DNA of 64,000 bases from Nocardioides sp. zg-1228 (GTDB taxonomy: Bacteria; Actinomycetota; Actinomycetes; Propionibacteriales; Nocardioidaceae): the NCBI RefSeq assembly GCF_017086465.1, contig NZ_CP070961.1:496001-560000 (forward strand). The letters run 5' to 3'. The position numbers and the translations under genes were made by a program. Shown piece by piece: positions 44,790-52,984 of the stretch. Position 1 is the stretch's first letter. Each line of letters opens with the position of its first letter. The notes beneath the pieces were generated by a model that saw nothing but the letters and a program-made list of their open reading frames with translations, had not been told where the DNA came from and ran no database searches.

Positions 44790-45979
44790 GTCGCCACCCG
44801 GTCGGCGCACGCCGTCGACCAGGAGAGCAGGGCCTCCCACTGCTGGGCGAGGCGGTGCTCCTGCGAGCCCAGCGGCTGCTTGAAGAAGAACCCGAGCGCG
44901 GACAGCGGCCCGCTCTCACCCACCGCGACGGCGCGGCCGGTCAGCCGGGCGAGGTCGAGCACGAGCGGCGCGGCCAGCGCCGAGTCGCAGCCCTCCCAGG
45001 TGAACTGCATCGTCATCCGGGTGCCGAGGAAGCCGTCGAAGCGGACGTGGTCCCACGCGGTCTTCCAGTCGCCGAGGTCCTCGACGTAGTCGATGTGCAT
45101 GGGGCCGGGCACCGGGTGGCCGAGCATCGACTCCAGGCCCGAGCGCTTGGTGCTGGTCTTGCTCTCGCGGGCGGCGGGGTCGGAGAGCGTGGAGCCGTCG
45201 CCGCCGCCGAGCAGGTTGACCGAGGTCCACGACCGCACGGCCAGCGAGCGGGTGGAGAACATCGGCGCGAGGGCCGACTTCACCAGCGTCTCGCCGGTCT
45301 TGCCGTCGCTGCCGGCGTAGGCCACGCCGCGCTCGTCGGCGAGCTCGCGCAGCGCCGGCACGTCGATGCCCGGGCTCGGCGTGAAGGCGACGTAGGCCGC
45401 TCCGGCGAGCACGGCGGCGCAGGCGTAGACCGAGCTCGTCGACAGCGGTGCGCGCCCCTGCGCCCAGGCGTCCTGCAGGCCGGCCCAGTCGGCGGCGTCG
45501 GGTCCGGCGTCGTGGGGCGCCTCGGTGCTGGAGACGTCGACGACCACGACGTGGTCGAGGCCGGCGCCGAAGTCGCGGATGTCGGCCGCGAGGCGCTCGA
45601 CGTCGGCGCGCTGGTCGCCGGAGTGGCCGCGGACGCCGGCTCGCAGCCGCGCCTCGGCGTGCTCGAGCTCCGAGGTGACCTGGCGGGCGAGGACGCCGGG
45701 CACGACGCCGCCGGCCACGAGGCGCTCGGCCTGCTTGACCAGCGGGAGCGTGTCGACGTCGTGGCCGCCGACGACGATGTCGGCGTAGGCCGCCAGGCCC
45801 CGGGCGTCGAGGTCGGGGTGGGAGCACACGCAGCCGGTCTCGTCGGTCAGGTGGGCGGCGAGCGCGCTCAGGCCGATGGTCGCGGTCGTGGCCAGTGAGC
45901 CACGCGCGCCGATGAACCAGATCCCGAGGGTGCCGGCGGGGCCGGATCCCTCGGACGGGGGAGGAGGGGAAGGGACCAC
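44786..45979 (-). CDS. Inositol-3-phosphate-synthase-like enzyme in place of EboD
   Basis: A 397-residue member of the myo-inositol-1-phosphate synthase family, which cyclises glucose 6-phosphate with NAD. The NAD site is divergent (GIWFIGARGSLATTATIG). YAGSDGKTGETLVKSAL, GGGDGSTLSDP, ESKTSTKRSGL and EDLGDWKTAWDHV preserve the catalytic Lys/Asp regions. It differs from the housekeeping actinobacterial Ino1 (GVGNCA type). GTG 45979 is six bases from a TACCTT box and would be leaderless; GTG 45997 is an alternative adding six residues. First gene of the ebo-like operon. Confidence 0.85.
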   Translation of the reverse strand: MVPSPPPPSEGSGPAGTLGIWFIGARGSLATTATIGLSALAAHLTDETGCVCSHPDLDARGLAAYADIVVGGHDVDTLPLVKQAERLVAGGVVPGVLARQVTSELEHAEARLRAGVRGHSGDQRADVERLAADIRDFGAGLDHVVVVDVSSTEAPHDAGPDAADWAGLQDAWAQGRAPLSTSSVYACAAVLAGAAYVAFTPSPGIDVPALRELADERGVAYAGSDGKTGETLVKSALAPMFSTRSLAVRSWTSVNLLGGGDGSTLSDPAARESKTSTKRSGLESMLGHPVPGPMHIDYVEDLGDWKTAWDHVRFDGFLGTRMTMQFTWEGCDSALAAPLVLDLARLTGRAVAVGESGPLSALGFFFKQPLGSQEHRLAQQWEALLSWSTACADRVAT

Positions 45980-45985
45980 CCGACG

Positions 45986-46014
45986 AAGGTAATGCACGTC
46001 ACACCCGCGTCACA
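45986..46014 (-). promoter_or_regulatory. Promoter of the ebo-like operon with a direct repeat
   Basis: On the minus strand TGTGAC (46014-46009), 17 bases, then TACCTT (45991-45986) ends six bases before GTG 45979. The heptamer TGTGACG occurs twice, 11 bases apart (46014-46008 and 46003-45997), on one face of the helix and partly over the -35 region. It is a candidate activator or repressor site. Confidence 0.5.
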
Positions 46015-46045
46015 GGGGGTGTCCGGGACTTTTGCGTGCCGCCGC

Positions 46046-46828
46046 TCAGAAGTGGCGCGGTGACGCGGGGTGCAGCGCGAGCGCCGAGCGCGAGACCACG
46101 TGCGCGTCGCAGTGGCGCACCAGCTCGGCGTACGCCTCGGCACCCATCAGCTCGACGAGCTCGGGCTCGTGGGTGAGGTAGACCGGCTCGGGCGCGACGT
46201 GGGCCTCGGTGTTGCCCGAGCAGTACCAGTCGAGGTCGTGGCCGCCGGGTCCCCAGCCGCGGCGGTCGTACTCGCCGATGGAGACCTCGGTGTAGCTCGT
46301 GCCGTCCTGCCGCTCGACCTCGCGGAACTGGCGCCGGATCGGCAGCTGCCAGCACACGTCGGGCTTGGTCTCGAGCGGGTTGCGCCCCTGGCGCAGCGCG
46401 AGGCCGTGGAGGGCGCAACCGGCGCCGACGTGCCCGCTCGCGTTGCTGAAGTCGGTGCGGTTGTGAAAGACGCACGCCTGCTGCCCGTCGACCTCGACCA
46501 CGCGCGTCTTGCGCTCGCCGTCGTCGTCGGTGTCGACCCAGTCGGACGTGCGGACCGCCCGCCCGGGGTGCAGCTGCCAGTCGTCGGGGCCGAGCTCGGC
46601 GACGAAGGCCTTGACCCGACGCTCGTCGTCGCGGTCGGCGAAGTGGGCGCCCAGGGTGCAGCAGCCGACGTCGGGGGCGTCGGCGTAGATGCCCTGGCAG
46701 CCGTTGCCGAAGATGCAGGTGTAGGCGGAGGTCAGCCACGTCAGGTCGCAGCGGAAGACCTGGGCGTCGTCGGCCGGGTCGGCGAACTCGACGTACGCGC
46801 GAGGGAAGACGAGGTCGACTTCGGGCAC
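46046..46828 (-). CDS. Conserved Cys-rich protein, possible metal-cluster protein
   Basis: 260 residues with nine cysteines. C27, C38, C44, C56 and C57 fall in [13 protein letters not shown] and [10 protein letters not shown], with further Cys in [24 protein letters not shown] and YCSGN. The pattern loosely recalls YkgJ/DUF3109-type Cys clusters that bind Zn or Fe, but I cannot assign a family. There is no signal peptide. GTG 46828 is six bases from TAGGCT. It is divergent from ppx, with a 26-base gap. Confidence 0.78.
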   Translation of the reverse strand: MPEVDLVFPRAYVEFADPADDAQVFRCDLTWLTSAYTCIFGNGCQGIYADAPDVGCCTLGAHFADRDDERRVKAFVAELGPDDWQLHPGRAVRTSDWVDTDDDGERKTRVVEVDGQQACVFHNRTDFSNASGHVGAGCALHGLALRQGRNPLETKPDVCWQLPIRRQFREVERQDGTSYTEVSIGEYDRRGWGPGGHDLDWYCSGNTEAHVAPEPVYLTHEPELVELMGAEAYAELVRHCDAHVVSRSALALHPASPRHF

Positions 46829-46834
46829 GTGGCA

Positions 46835-46847
46835 AGCCTAGTAGCGT
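46835..46847. promoter_or_regulatory. Back-to-back -10 boxes between the Cys-rich gene and ppx
   Basis: Minus-strand TAGGCT (46840-46835) ends six bases before GTG 46828. Plus-strand TAGCGT (46842-46847) ends seven bases before ATG 46855. Two divergent leaderless promoters thus share 26 bases, and each -35 region must lie in the other gene. Confidence 0.55.
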
Positions 46848-46854
46848 TGCGGGT

Positions 46855-47799
46855 ATGCGCCTGGGCGTCCTCGACATCGGCTCCAACACCGGCCACCTGC
46901 TGGTGGTCGACGCGCACGGCGGGGCGGCGCCGCTCCCGGCGTCCTCCCACAAGCAGCCGCTGCGCCTGGCCGAGCACCTCGACGAGGAGGGCGCGGTCAC
47001 TGCCGAGGGCATCGACGCCCTCACCGACTTCTGCGCCTCGGCGACGCGGATCGCCGAGGACAAGGGGTGCGAGGAGATGCTCGCCTTCGCGACCTCCGCG
47101 GTGCGCGACTCGGTCAACGCCGACGAGGTGCTCGCCCACGTCGAGGAGCACAGCGGGGTCCGGCTCGGCGTGCTGTCCGGCGAGGACGAGGCGCGGTTGA
47201 CGTTCCTGGCCGTACGCCGCTGGTTCGGCTGGTCGGCCGGCCGGCTCGCCGTCTTCGACATCGGCGGCGGCTCGCTGGAGATCGCCGGCGGGTCGGACGA
47301 GGCGCCCGACGTCGCCTGGTCCCTCCCGCTCGGTGCCGCCCGGGTGGCACGGGCGTGGTTCGGCGGCGGCCGGCCCTCCGACGAGGAGGTGCGCGAGCTG
47401 CGCAAGCAGGTGCGGGCCGAGATCGCCCGCGACGCCGGGCACCTCCTGCGCGGGGGCTCGCCCGACCGGGCTGCGGCCACCTCGAAGACGTTCCGCTCGC
47501 TCGCGCGCATCTGCGGCGCCGCGCCGAGCGGCGACGGGCAGCTCGTGCCGCGCTCGATCGAGCTGCAGGCGCTGTCGAGCTGGATCCCCAAGCTCGTCGA
47601 CATGTCGCCCGCCGAGCTCGCCGACCTGCCGGGCGTCTCGCCGAGCCGCACCCACCAGATCGTGCCGGGCGCGATCGTCGCCGAGGCGTGCATGGACATC
47701 TTCGACCTGACCGCGCTCGAGGTCTGCCCCTGGGCGCTGCGCGAGGGCGTGATCCTGGAGCGGCTCGACCAGATCTCCATCGTCACGAGGCCGCGCTGA
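46855..47799 (+). CDS. ppx: Exopolyphosphatase (Ppx/GppA family)
   Basis: A 314-residue ASKHA-fold phosphatase that removes phosphate from polyphosphate or pppGpp. Phosphate-1 loop [13 protein letters not shown] and phosphate-2 loop [11 protein letters not shown] are intact, with the acidic SGEDEARL between them. It lacks the C-terminal HD-like domains of E. coli Ppx, like the short actinobacterial Ppx1. It is followed three bases later by a TIM-barrel gene, as in mycobacteria (Rv0496-Rv0498 region). Confidence 0.92.
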   Translation: MRLGVLDIGSNTGHLLVVDAHGGAAPLPASSHKQPLRLAEHLDEEGAVTAEGIDALTDFCASATRIAEDKGCEEMLAFATSAVRDSVNADEVLAHVEEHSGVRLGVLSGEDEARLTFLAVRRWFGWSAGRLAVFDIGGGSLEIAGGSDEAPDVAWSLPLGAARVARAWFGGGRPSDEEVRELRKQVRAEIARDAGHLLRGGSPDRAAATSKTFRSLARICGAAPSGDGQLVPRSIELQALSSWIPKLVDMSPAELADLPGVSPSRTHQIVPGAIVAEACMDIFDLTALEVCPWALREGVILERLDQISIVTRPR

Positions 47800-47801
47800 C
47801 G

Positions 47802-48593
47802 ATGGCTCCCCTCATCGGACTCTCGACCGCCTCGGTCTACCCCGAGTCGACCGCGCACGCCTTCGGATGGGCCGCGCGGCTGGGCTACGACGCGGTCGAG
47901 GTGATGGTCGGCATCGACACCCTCAGCCAGGAGGTCGACGCGGTCAGGAAGCTCAGCGAGCACCACGAGGTCCCCATCTGCGCCGTCCACGCGCCGTGCC
48001 TGCTCTTCACGCAGCGGGTCTGGGGCACCGACCCGTGGGTCAAGCTCGAGCGGTCCGCCGAGATGGCCGAGGCGGTCGGCGCCGACGTCGTGGTGGTGCA
48101 CCCGCCGTTCCGGTGGCAGAAGGACTACGCCGCCGGCTTCGTCGAGGGCATCGCCTCCCTCGAGGCGCGCACGGGCATCGCCTTCGCGGTCGAGAACATG
48201 TATCCGTGGCGGGCGTCCTCGCGCCGCGGCATGGAGATGTACCTCCCCGGTTGGGACCCCAGCGCCGAGGACTACGCCCACACCACCATCGACCTCTCCC
48301 ACGCCGCCATCGCCCGCAGTGACGTGGTCGCGATGGCCGACCGGATGGGTGCCAGCCTGCGCCACGTCCACCTCACCGACGGCACGGGCTCGGGCAGGGA
48401 CGAGCACCTCGTGCCGGGCCGCGGCGTGATGGACGCCGGGGGATTCCTGCGCCACCTCGCCGGCACGGGCTTCACCGGCCACGTCGTGCTGGAGATCAAC
48501 ACCCGGCGCGCCGCCGACCGCGCCGAGCGCGAGGCCGACCTGGTCGAGTCACTGGAGTTCGCCCGCGCGCACCTGGCCGTGGCGACGCCGTGA
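47802..48593 (+). CDS. Sugar-phosphate isomerase/epimerase-fold protein (Rv0498-like)
   Basis: A 263-residue AP2Ec TIM barrel. [40 protein letters not shown] and VVLEINTRR supply the His/Glu/Asp/Glu metal set expected of this fold. The substrate is unknown; endonuclease IV-like and sugar-isomerase relatives exist. It begins two bases after ppx and is coupled to the TetR gene by GTGA. It belongs to the conserved ppx block, not to the ebo-like operon. Confidence 0.85.
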   Translation: MAPLIGLSTASVYPESTAHAFGWAARLGYDAVEVMVGIDTLSQEVDAVRKLSEHHEVPICAVHAPCLLFTQRVWGTDPWVKLERSAEMAEAVGADVVVVHPPFRWQKDYAAGFVEGIASLEARTGIAFAVENMYPWRASSRRGMEMYLPGWDPSAEDYAHTTIDLSHAAIARSDVVAMADRMGASLRHVHLTDGTGSGRDEHLVPGRGVMDAGGFLRHLAGTGFTGHVVLEINTRRAADRAEREADLVESLEFARAHLAVATP

Positions 48594-49195
48594 GCGCGCC
48601 GGCCGCCTCCCGCTCCGCCCGGGGTCGGCGCCCCGGCGCTCCCGACACCCGCGCCGAGGTGCTCTCCGCCGCGCGGGCGTCGTTCGCCGAGAAGGGCTTC
48701 CGCGGCACGACGATCCGCGCCGTCGCCGCCGCGGCGGGGGTCGACCCGGCGCTGGTGCACCACTACTTCGGCAGCAAGGACGACCTCTTCGTCGCCGCCC
48801 TCGAGATCCCGGTCGACCCTCGCGAGGTGCTCGCGCCGGTGGTCGCCGCCGGCCCGGACGGCGCCGGCGAGCGGCTGCTGCGGGCGTTCCTCGGCGTCTG
48901 GGACGACCCGGAGGTCCAGCCGGGGCTGCTCGCGATGGTGCGGTCGCTGGTGGCCGACGACACCGGCGGCCTGGTGCGCGACGCGTTCATCCCCGTCGTG
49001 GTCGGCCCGGTGCTCGCCGGGCTCGTGCCCGACCGCCCCGAGGTGCGGGTGCCGCTCGTGGCCAGCCAGGTGGTGGGCCTGATCGTCGCGCGCTACCTGC
49101 TCGCCGTCCCGGCGATGGCCCAGATGCCGGCGGACGACGTCGTGGCGCGCGTCGGCCCCGTCCTCCAGCACTACCTCACCGGCGACCTTCCCTAG
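48590..49195 (+). CDS. TetR-family transcriptional regulator
   Basis: A 201-residue repressor type. The N-terminal HTH spans about residues 20-65 ([41 protein letters not shown]). The C-terminal ligand-binding domain has the TetR_C_17-like pattern of actinobacterial regulators. It lies immediately upstream of an ABC exporter pair in the same direction and probably controls it. GTG overlaps the preceding stop by four bases. Confidence 0.9.
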   Translation: MSAPAASRSARGRRPGAPDTRAEVLSAARASFAEKGFRGTTIRAVAAAAGVDPALVHHYFGSKDDLFVAALEIPVDPREVLAPVVAAGPDGAGERLLRAFLGVWDDPEVQPGLLAMVRSLVADDTGGLVRDAFIPVVVGPVLAGLVPDRPEVRVPLVASQVVGLIVARYLLAVPAMAQMPADDVVARVGPVLQHYLTGDLP

Positions 49196-49219
49196 CCGCG
49201 CCCGCGCCCGGTCGAGGGG

Positions 49220-49249
49220 TTGACGGGGGCGAAGCCGTGCGCGCACAAT
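49220..49249 (+). promoter_or_regulatory. Promoter of the ABC exporter genes
   Basis: TTGACG (49220-49225), 18 bases, then CACAAT (49244-49249) ends seven bases before ATG 49257, giving a leaderless message. GTTGA (49219-49223) and TCAAC (49250-49254) form a wide inverted repeat around the promoter, a possible TetR target. Confidence 0.5.
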
Positions 49250-49256
49250 TCAACAC

Positions 49257-49976
49257 ATGATGAAAAACGTGGTGGAGGTGCGCGACCTCGTCGTCGTGCG
49301 GGGCGAGCGCGAGGTGCTGCCGGGCATCTCCCTCGACGTGTCGCCCGGGGTCACCGGGCTGCTCGGGCCGAGCGGCTGCGGCAAGACCACCCTGATGCGG
49401 TGTCTGGTCGGGGCACAACGGGTCAGGTCGGGCGCCGTCGAGGTGCTGGGGGAGCCGGCGGGCAGCCGCCCGCTGCGCACGCGGGTCGGCTACGTGACGC
49501 AGGCCGCCAGCGTCTACGACGACCTGACCCTCGCCGAGAACCTCACCTTCTTCGCCCGCGTGCTCGGCGTCGACCGCGACCAGGTGGACCGGGCGGTCGC
49601 CGCGGTCGGGCTCGACGACCACCGCGACCAGGTCGTGGGCCGGCTCTCCGGCGGCCAGCGCAGCCGGGCCAGCCTCGCCGTCGCGCTCCTCGGCACGCCC
49701 GACCTGCTGGTGCTCGACGAGCCGACGGTCGGGCTCGACCCGGTGCTGCGGCGCGACCTGTGGGAGCTGTTCCACCGCATCGCCGACGGCGGCGCCGCCG
49801 TGCTGGTCTCGAGCCACGTCATGGACGAGGCCGAGCGGTGCCACCGGCTGCTGCTGATGCGCGAGGGCCGGATCATCGCCGACGGCTCGCCCGAGGAGAT
49901 CCGCACCCGGACCGGCGCCCGCGACGTCGAGGAGGCGTTCCTCCACCTCGTCGAGCAGCGCGGGGACGCCGCATGA
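49257..49976 (+). CDS. ABC transporter ATP-binding protein
   Basis: A 239-residue ATPase of the drug/lipid exporter (ABC-2) class. Walker A LLGPSGCGKTTLM, Q-loop YVTQAASVYDDLT, signature RLSGGQRSRASLAVAL, Walker B LLVLDEPTVGLDP and H-loop VSSHVMDEA are all present. It starts ATG ATG right after the promoter without a ribosome-binding site. It overlaps its permease gene by four bases. The substrate is unknown. Confidence 0.92.
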   Translation: MMKNVVEVRDLVVVRGEREVLPGISLDVSPGVTGLLGPSGCGKTTLMRCLVGAQRVRSGAVEVLGEPAGSRPLRTRVGYVTQAASVYDDLTLAENLTFFARVLGVDRDQVDRAVAAVGLDDHRDQVVGRLSGGQRSRASLAVALLGTPDLLVLDEPTVGLDPVLRRDLWELFHRIADGGAAVLVSSHVMDEAERCHRLLLMREGRIIADGSPEEIRTRTGARDVEEAFLHLVEQRGDAA

Positions 49977-50710
49977 GCACCCGCGTCACGCTCGCCGTCG
50001 CCGGTCGCGTGCTGACCCAGGTCCGTCGCGACCACCGCACCCTGGCCATGCTGCTGATCGTCCCGTGCGTCCTGATCACCCTGCTGTGGTGGATGTTCGA
50101 GGACGTCCCCGGCGACGCCTTCGACCGCTTCGGTCCGGGCCTGCTGGCGATGTTCCCCTTCATCGTGATGTTCCTGGTGACGAGCGTGACGACGCTGCGC
50201 GAGCGCTCCTCCGGCACCCTCGAGCGGCTCCTGACGATGCCGATGGGCAAGCTCGACCTGCTGCTGGGCTACGCGCTGGCGTTCGGCCTGCTCGCCGCGG
50301 TGCAGTCGGTGCTGGCCGTGGCCGTGAGCGTCGGCCTGCTCGGACTGGACGTCGAGGGCCCGGTGTGGCTGCTCGGCGTGGTCGCGGTGGCCGACGCCGT
50401 CCTCGGCACCGCGCTCGGCCTGCTCGTGAGCGCCTTCGCGACCACCGAGTTCCAGGCGGTGCAGTTCATGCCGGCGTTCGTGCTGCCGCAGGTGCTGCTC
50501 TGCGGGCTCTTCGTGCCGCGCGAGGCGATGCCGACGGTGCTGGCGGCGATCAGCGATGTGCTCCCCATGTCGTACGCGGTCGACGCGATGCAGGAGCTGG
50601 TCGGCGCCGCCGACGTCGCCGCGGTGTGGCGCTCGGTCGCGGTGGTCGCGGGCTTCGCGATCGCCTCGCTCGCGCTCGGCGCGGCCACCCTCAGGCGCCG
50701 GACCCCCTGA
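49973..50710 (+). CDS. ABC-2 type transporter permease
   Basis: A 245-residue membrane protein with six hydrophobic segments and the ABC-2 signature region FVLPQVLLCGLFVPREAMP before the last helices. TLRERSSGTLERLLTMPMGKLDLLLGY is the usual cytoplasmic coupling segment. It pairs with the ATPase to form a dimeric exporter, probably for a drug or lipid-like compound under TetR control. Its 3' end overlaps the convergent small membrane protein gene by 20 bases. Confidence 0.9.
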   Translation: MSTRVTLAVAGRVLTQVRRDHRTLAMLLIVPCVLITLLWWMFEDVPGDAFDRFGPGLLAMFPFIVMFLVTSVTTLRERSSGTLERLLTMPMGKLDLLLGYALAFGLLAAVQSVLAVAVSVGLLGLDVEGPVWLLGVVAVADAVLGTALGLLVSAFATTEFQAVQFMPAFVLPQVLLCGLFVPREAMPTVLAAISDVLPMSYAVDAMQELVGAADVAAVWRSVAVVAGFAIASLALGAATLRRRTP

Positions 50711-51083
50711 CCCGGCTGAAGAGCCACCCGCCCACCGCGAACAGGGCGGCGTACATCGCGGTCAGCATCACGACGTCGGCGATCGAGCCCGCCGTGTCGT
50801 CGGCGACGACCAGCACGACGGCCACCGCGCCCGCCACGACGGTGGCCACCGCCGCGCTGCCCAGGGCGAGCACCATGCCGCGCGGTCGGAGGCGGGTGGC
50901 CGCCGCGACGACGAGCAGCGCCGCCGGCGCGGCCAGGTAGAGCCAGTCGCGCTCGCCGTCGCCCACGATGCCCAGGGCGCCGATGCCGAGCAGCAGGAAC
51001 GCCACGGTGCCGGCCGACACGGCCAGGGCGAGGGCGTACGTCGCGGTGTCGGACGGGAGCCGGGAGGGGCGGCGGGAGGTCAT
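50691..51083 (-). CDS. Small four-helix membrane protein, unknown function
   Basis: 130 residues with four hydrophobic segments (about 15-38, 46-62, 67-90 and 100-123) and short basic ends. No motif or family is recognised. ATG 51083 lies six bases from TAGCGT. It is convergent with, and overlaps by 20 bases, the ABC permease gene. The coding call rests on the clean membrane topology and the promoter; a shadow frame is possible but less likely. Confidence 0.7.
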   Translation of the reverse strand: MTSRRPSRLPSDTATYALALAVSAGTVAFLLLGIGALGIVGDGERDWLYLAAPAALLVVAAATRLRPRGMVLALGSAAVATVVAGAVAVVLVVADDTAGSIADVVMLTAMYAALFAVGGWLFSRVRGSGA

Positions 51084-51089
51084 TCCTCG

Positions 51090-51095
51090 ACGCTA
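51090..51095 (-). promoter_or_regulatory. -10 box TAGCGT for the small membrane protein gene
   Basis: On the minus strand TAGCGT ends six bases before ATG 51083; the spacer CGAGGA is also purine-rich. Confidence 0.45.
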
Positions 51096-51152
51096 GGAGG
51101 GGGCGCGCTCGGGCGGGTGGAGGAGCCGTGAAGGTGTGGTGGAGGGTCGGCG

Positions 51153-51158
51153 TAGCCT
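51153..51158 (+). promoter_or_regulatory. -10 box TAGCCT for the proline dehydrogenase gene (leaderless)
   Basis: TAGCCT ends seven bases before ATG 51166. It makes the longer in-frame start at 51136 unlikely. Confidence 0.5.
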
Positions 51159-51165
51159 TGCCGCC

Positions 51166-52101
51166 ATGTCGTTGCTCCGCCAGCCGATCCTCCTCCTCGC
51201 CCGCAGCCAGGGGGTCCAGCGGCTCGTCTCCACGATGCCCGTGTCGAGCTCCGTGGTGAGGAGCTACGTGCCCGGCGAGACGACGGCCGACGCGGTCGCG
51301 GCGACCTCCACGCTCGTCGAGGACGGCCTGCGGGTCTCGCTCGACTACCTCGGCGAGGACACGACGGACGCGGCCCTGGCCGACGCCACCGTCGCCGCCT
51401 ACAAGGAGCTGCTCGCCGACCTCGCGGCCAAGGGCCTGGCGCCCCAGGCCGAGGTGTCGGTCAAGCTCACCGCCATCGGTCAGTCGCTGCCCGACAACGG
51501 CCACAAGGTGGCGCTCGAGAACGCGCGCGACATCTGCCGCGCCGCCCGCAACGCCGGCACGACGGTGACCCTCGACATGGAGGACCACACCACCACCGAC
51601 TCGACGCTGGCGATCCTGCGCGAGCTCCGCAAGGACTTCCCCGAGACCGGGGCGGTGCTGCAGGCGATGCTGCGCCGCACGGAGGCCGACTGCCGTGCGC
51701 TGGCCTACGAGGGCTCGCGGGTGCGGCTGTGCAAGGGCGCCTACATGGAGCCCGAGCGGGTCGCGTTCCAGGACCGCGCCGACATCGACAAGTCCTACGT
51801 GCGGTGCCTCAAGGTGCTGCTCGGCGGCCAGGGCTACCCGATGATCGCCACCCACGACCCGCGGATGGTGAAGATCGCCTCGGCGCTGGCGAGCCGCTTC
51901 GGCCGCCGCCCGGGCACCTACGAGTTCCAGATGCTCTACGGCATCCGGCCCGAGGAGCAGAGGCGACTGGCCGCGGCGGGCGAGAGCGTGCGCGTCTACA
52001 TCCCCTACGGCACCGAGTGGTACGGCTACCTGATGCGCCGCCTCGCCGAGAAGCCCAGCAACCTCGCGTTCTTCGCGCGCTCGCTGGTCTCGAAGAAGTA
52101 G
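51166..52101 (+). CDS. Proline dehydrogenase (monofunctional)
   Basis: A 311-residue FAD-dependent TIM barrel that oxidises proline to pyrroline-5-carboxylate. It has VSVKLTAIGQ, TLDMEDHTTTDSTL, RVRLCKGAYMEPE, the FEFQMLYGIR-like YEFQMLYGIRPEEQRRL, and YIPYGTEWYGYLMRRLAEKP near the C-terminus, all typical of PutA/PRODH. It is not fused to the P5C dehydrogenase. The next gene, proC, catalyses the opposite conversion with NAD(P)H. No P5C dehydrogenase gene is in the window. Confidence 0.93.
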   Translation: MSLLRQPILLLARSQGVQRLVSTMPVSSSVVRSYVPGETTADAVAATSTLVEDGLRVSLDYLGEDTTDAALADATVAAYKELLADLAAKGLAPQAEVSVKLTAIGQSLPDNGHKVALENARDICRAARNAGTTVTLDMEDHTTTDSTLAILRELRKDFPETGAVLQAMLRRTEADCRALAYEGSRVRLCKGAYMEPERVAFQDRADIDKSYVRCLKVLLGGQGYPMIATHDPRMVKIASALASRFGRRPGTYEFQMLYGIRPEEQRRLAAAGESVRVYIPYGTEWYGYLMRRLAEKPSNLAFFARSLVSKK

Positions 52102-52110
52102 CCGACGCAG

Positions 52111-52116
52111 TAGATT
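52111..52116 (+). promoter_or_regulatory. -10 box TAGATT for proC (leaderless)
   Basis: TAGATT ends six bases before ATG 52123, in the 21-base gap after the proline dehydrogenase gene. Confidence 0.5.
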
Positions 52117-52122
52117 GCCGAC

Positions 52123-52923
52123 ATGAGCACAGGGATCATCGGCGCCGGCGTGATGGGGGAGACCCTGCTGTCCGGGCTGGTGCGCGCCGGTCGGCGGGTC
52201 GACCAGCTCATGGTCGGCGAGAAGCGGGCCGAGCGGGCCCGTGAGCTCGAGGAGCGCTACGGCGTCGCCGTGGTCTCCAACCGCGAGGCCGCCGCCAAGG
52301 CCGACACCGTGGCACTCGTGGTCAAGCCGCAGGACATGGCCGACGTCCTCGAGGAGATCGCCCCCGTGCTGCGGGCCGGCCAGCTGCTGGTCTCGCTGGC
52401 CGCCGGCATCACGACGGCCTACATCGAGTCGCGGGTGCCCGACGGGGTCGCCGTCGTCCGCGTCATGCCCAACACCCCGGCGCTCGTCGACGAGGGGATG
52501 GCCGCGATCGCGCCCGGCTCGCACTGCGACGACTCGCACCTCGCCGAGGCCGAGTCGTTGATGGCGTCGACGGGCAAGGTGCTGCGCATCCCCGAGAAGC
52601 AGATGGACGCGGTCACCGCGATCTCCGGCTCGGGCCCGGCCTACATCTTCTTCGTCGTCGAGTCGATGATCGAGGCGGGCGTGCACCTGGGGCTGCCCCG
52701 GGCCACCGCGACCGACCTCGTCGTGCAGACGCTCGTCGGCTCCGCCGCGATGCTCCGCGAGACCGGCAGCCACCCCGTCGTGCTGCGCGAGCAGGTCACC
52801 TCTCCCGGCGGCACGACCGCCTCCGCGCTGCGCGAGCTGGAGGTCCACCGCGTGCGGGCCGCCTTCCTGGCGGCGATGGAGGCCGCGCGCAACCGATCCC
52901 GTGAGCTGGCCGAGGGCAGCTGA
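52123..52923 (+). CDS. proC: Pyrroline-5-carboxylate reductase
   Basis: A 266-residue enzyme for the last step of proline synthesis. The NAD(P) loop GIIGAGVMGETLLSG (4-18), VVRVMPNTPALVDEGMAAI and the substrate/dimer signature AISGSGPAYIFF plus REQVTSPGGTT are intact. Its own -10 box separates its control from the degradative gene upstream. proC followed further on by the small HTH, bS22 and epimerase genes matches mycobacterial order, with sigma and acuC genes inserted. Confidence 0.95.
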   Translation: MSTGIIGAGVMGETLLSGLVRAGRRVDQLMVGEKRAERARELEERYGVAVVSNREAAAKADTVALVVKPQDMADVLEEIAPVLRAGQLLVSLAAGITTAYIESRVPDGVAVVRVMPNTPALVDEGMAAIAPGSHCDDSHLAEAESLMASTGKVLRIPEKQMDAVTAISGSGPAYIFFVVESMIEAGVHLGLPRATATDLVVQTLVGSAAMLRETGSHPVVLREQVTSPGGTTASALRELEVHRVRAAFLAAMEAARNRSRELAEGS

Positions 52924-52984
52924 CGCGCGACAACCCGACCGCCGGGGGCGGAGTTCTGGTGGGTGTGACGAAAGACCCGACCCG

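Noticed and set aside
44790-44840. Longer start for eboC at 44840
   Set aside because: It would overlap the inositol-phosphate-synthase-like gene by 55 bases and add a hydrophilic segment not expected of the family, while GTG 44789 gives the GTGA overlap seen throughout the operon.
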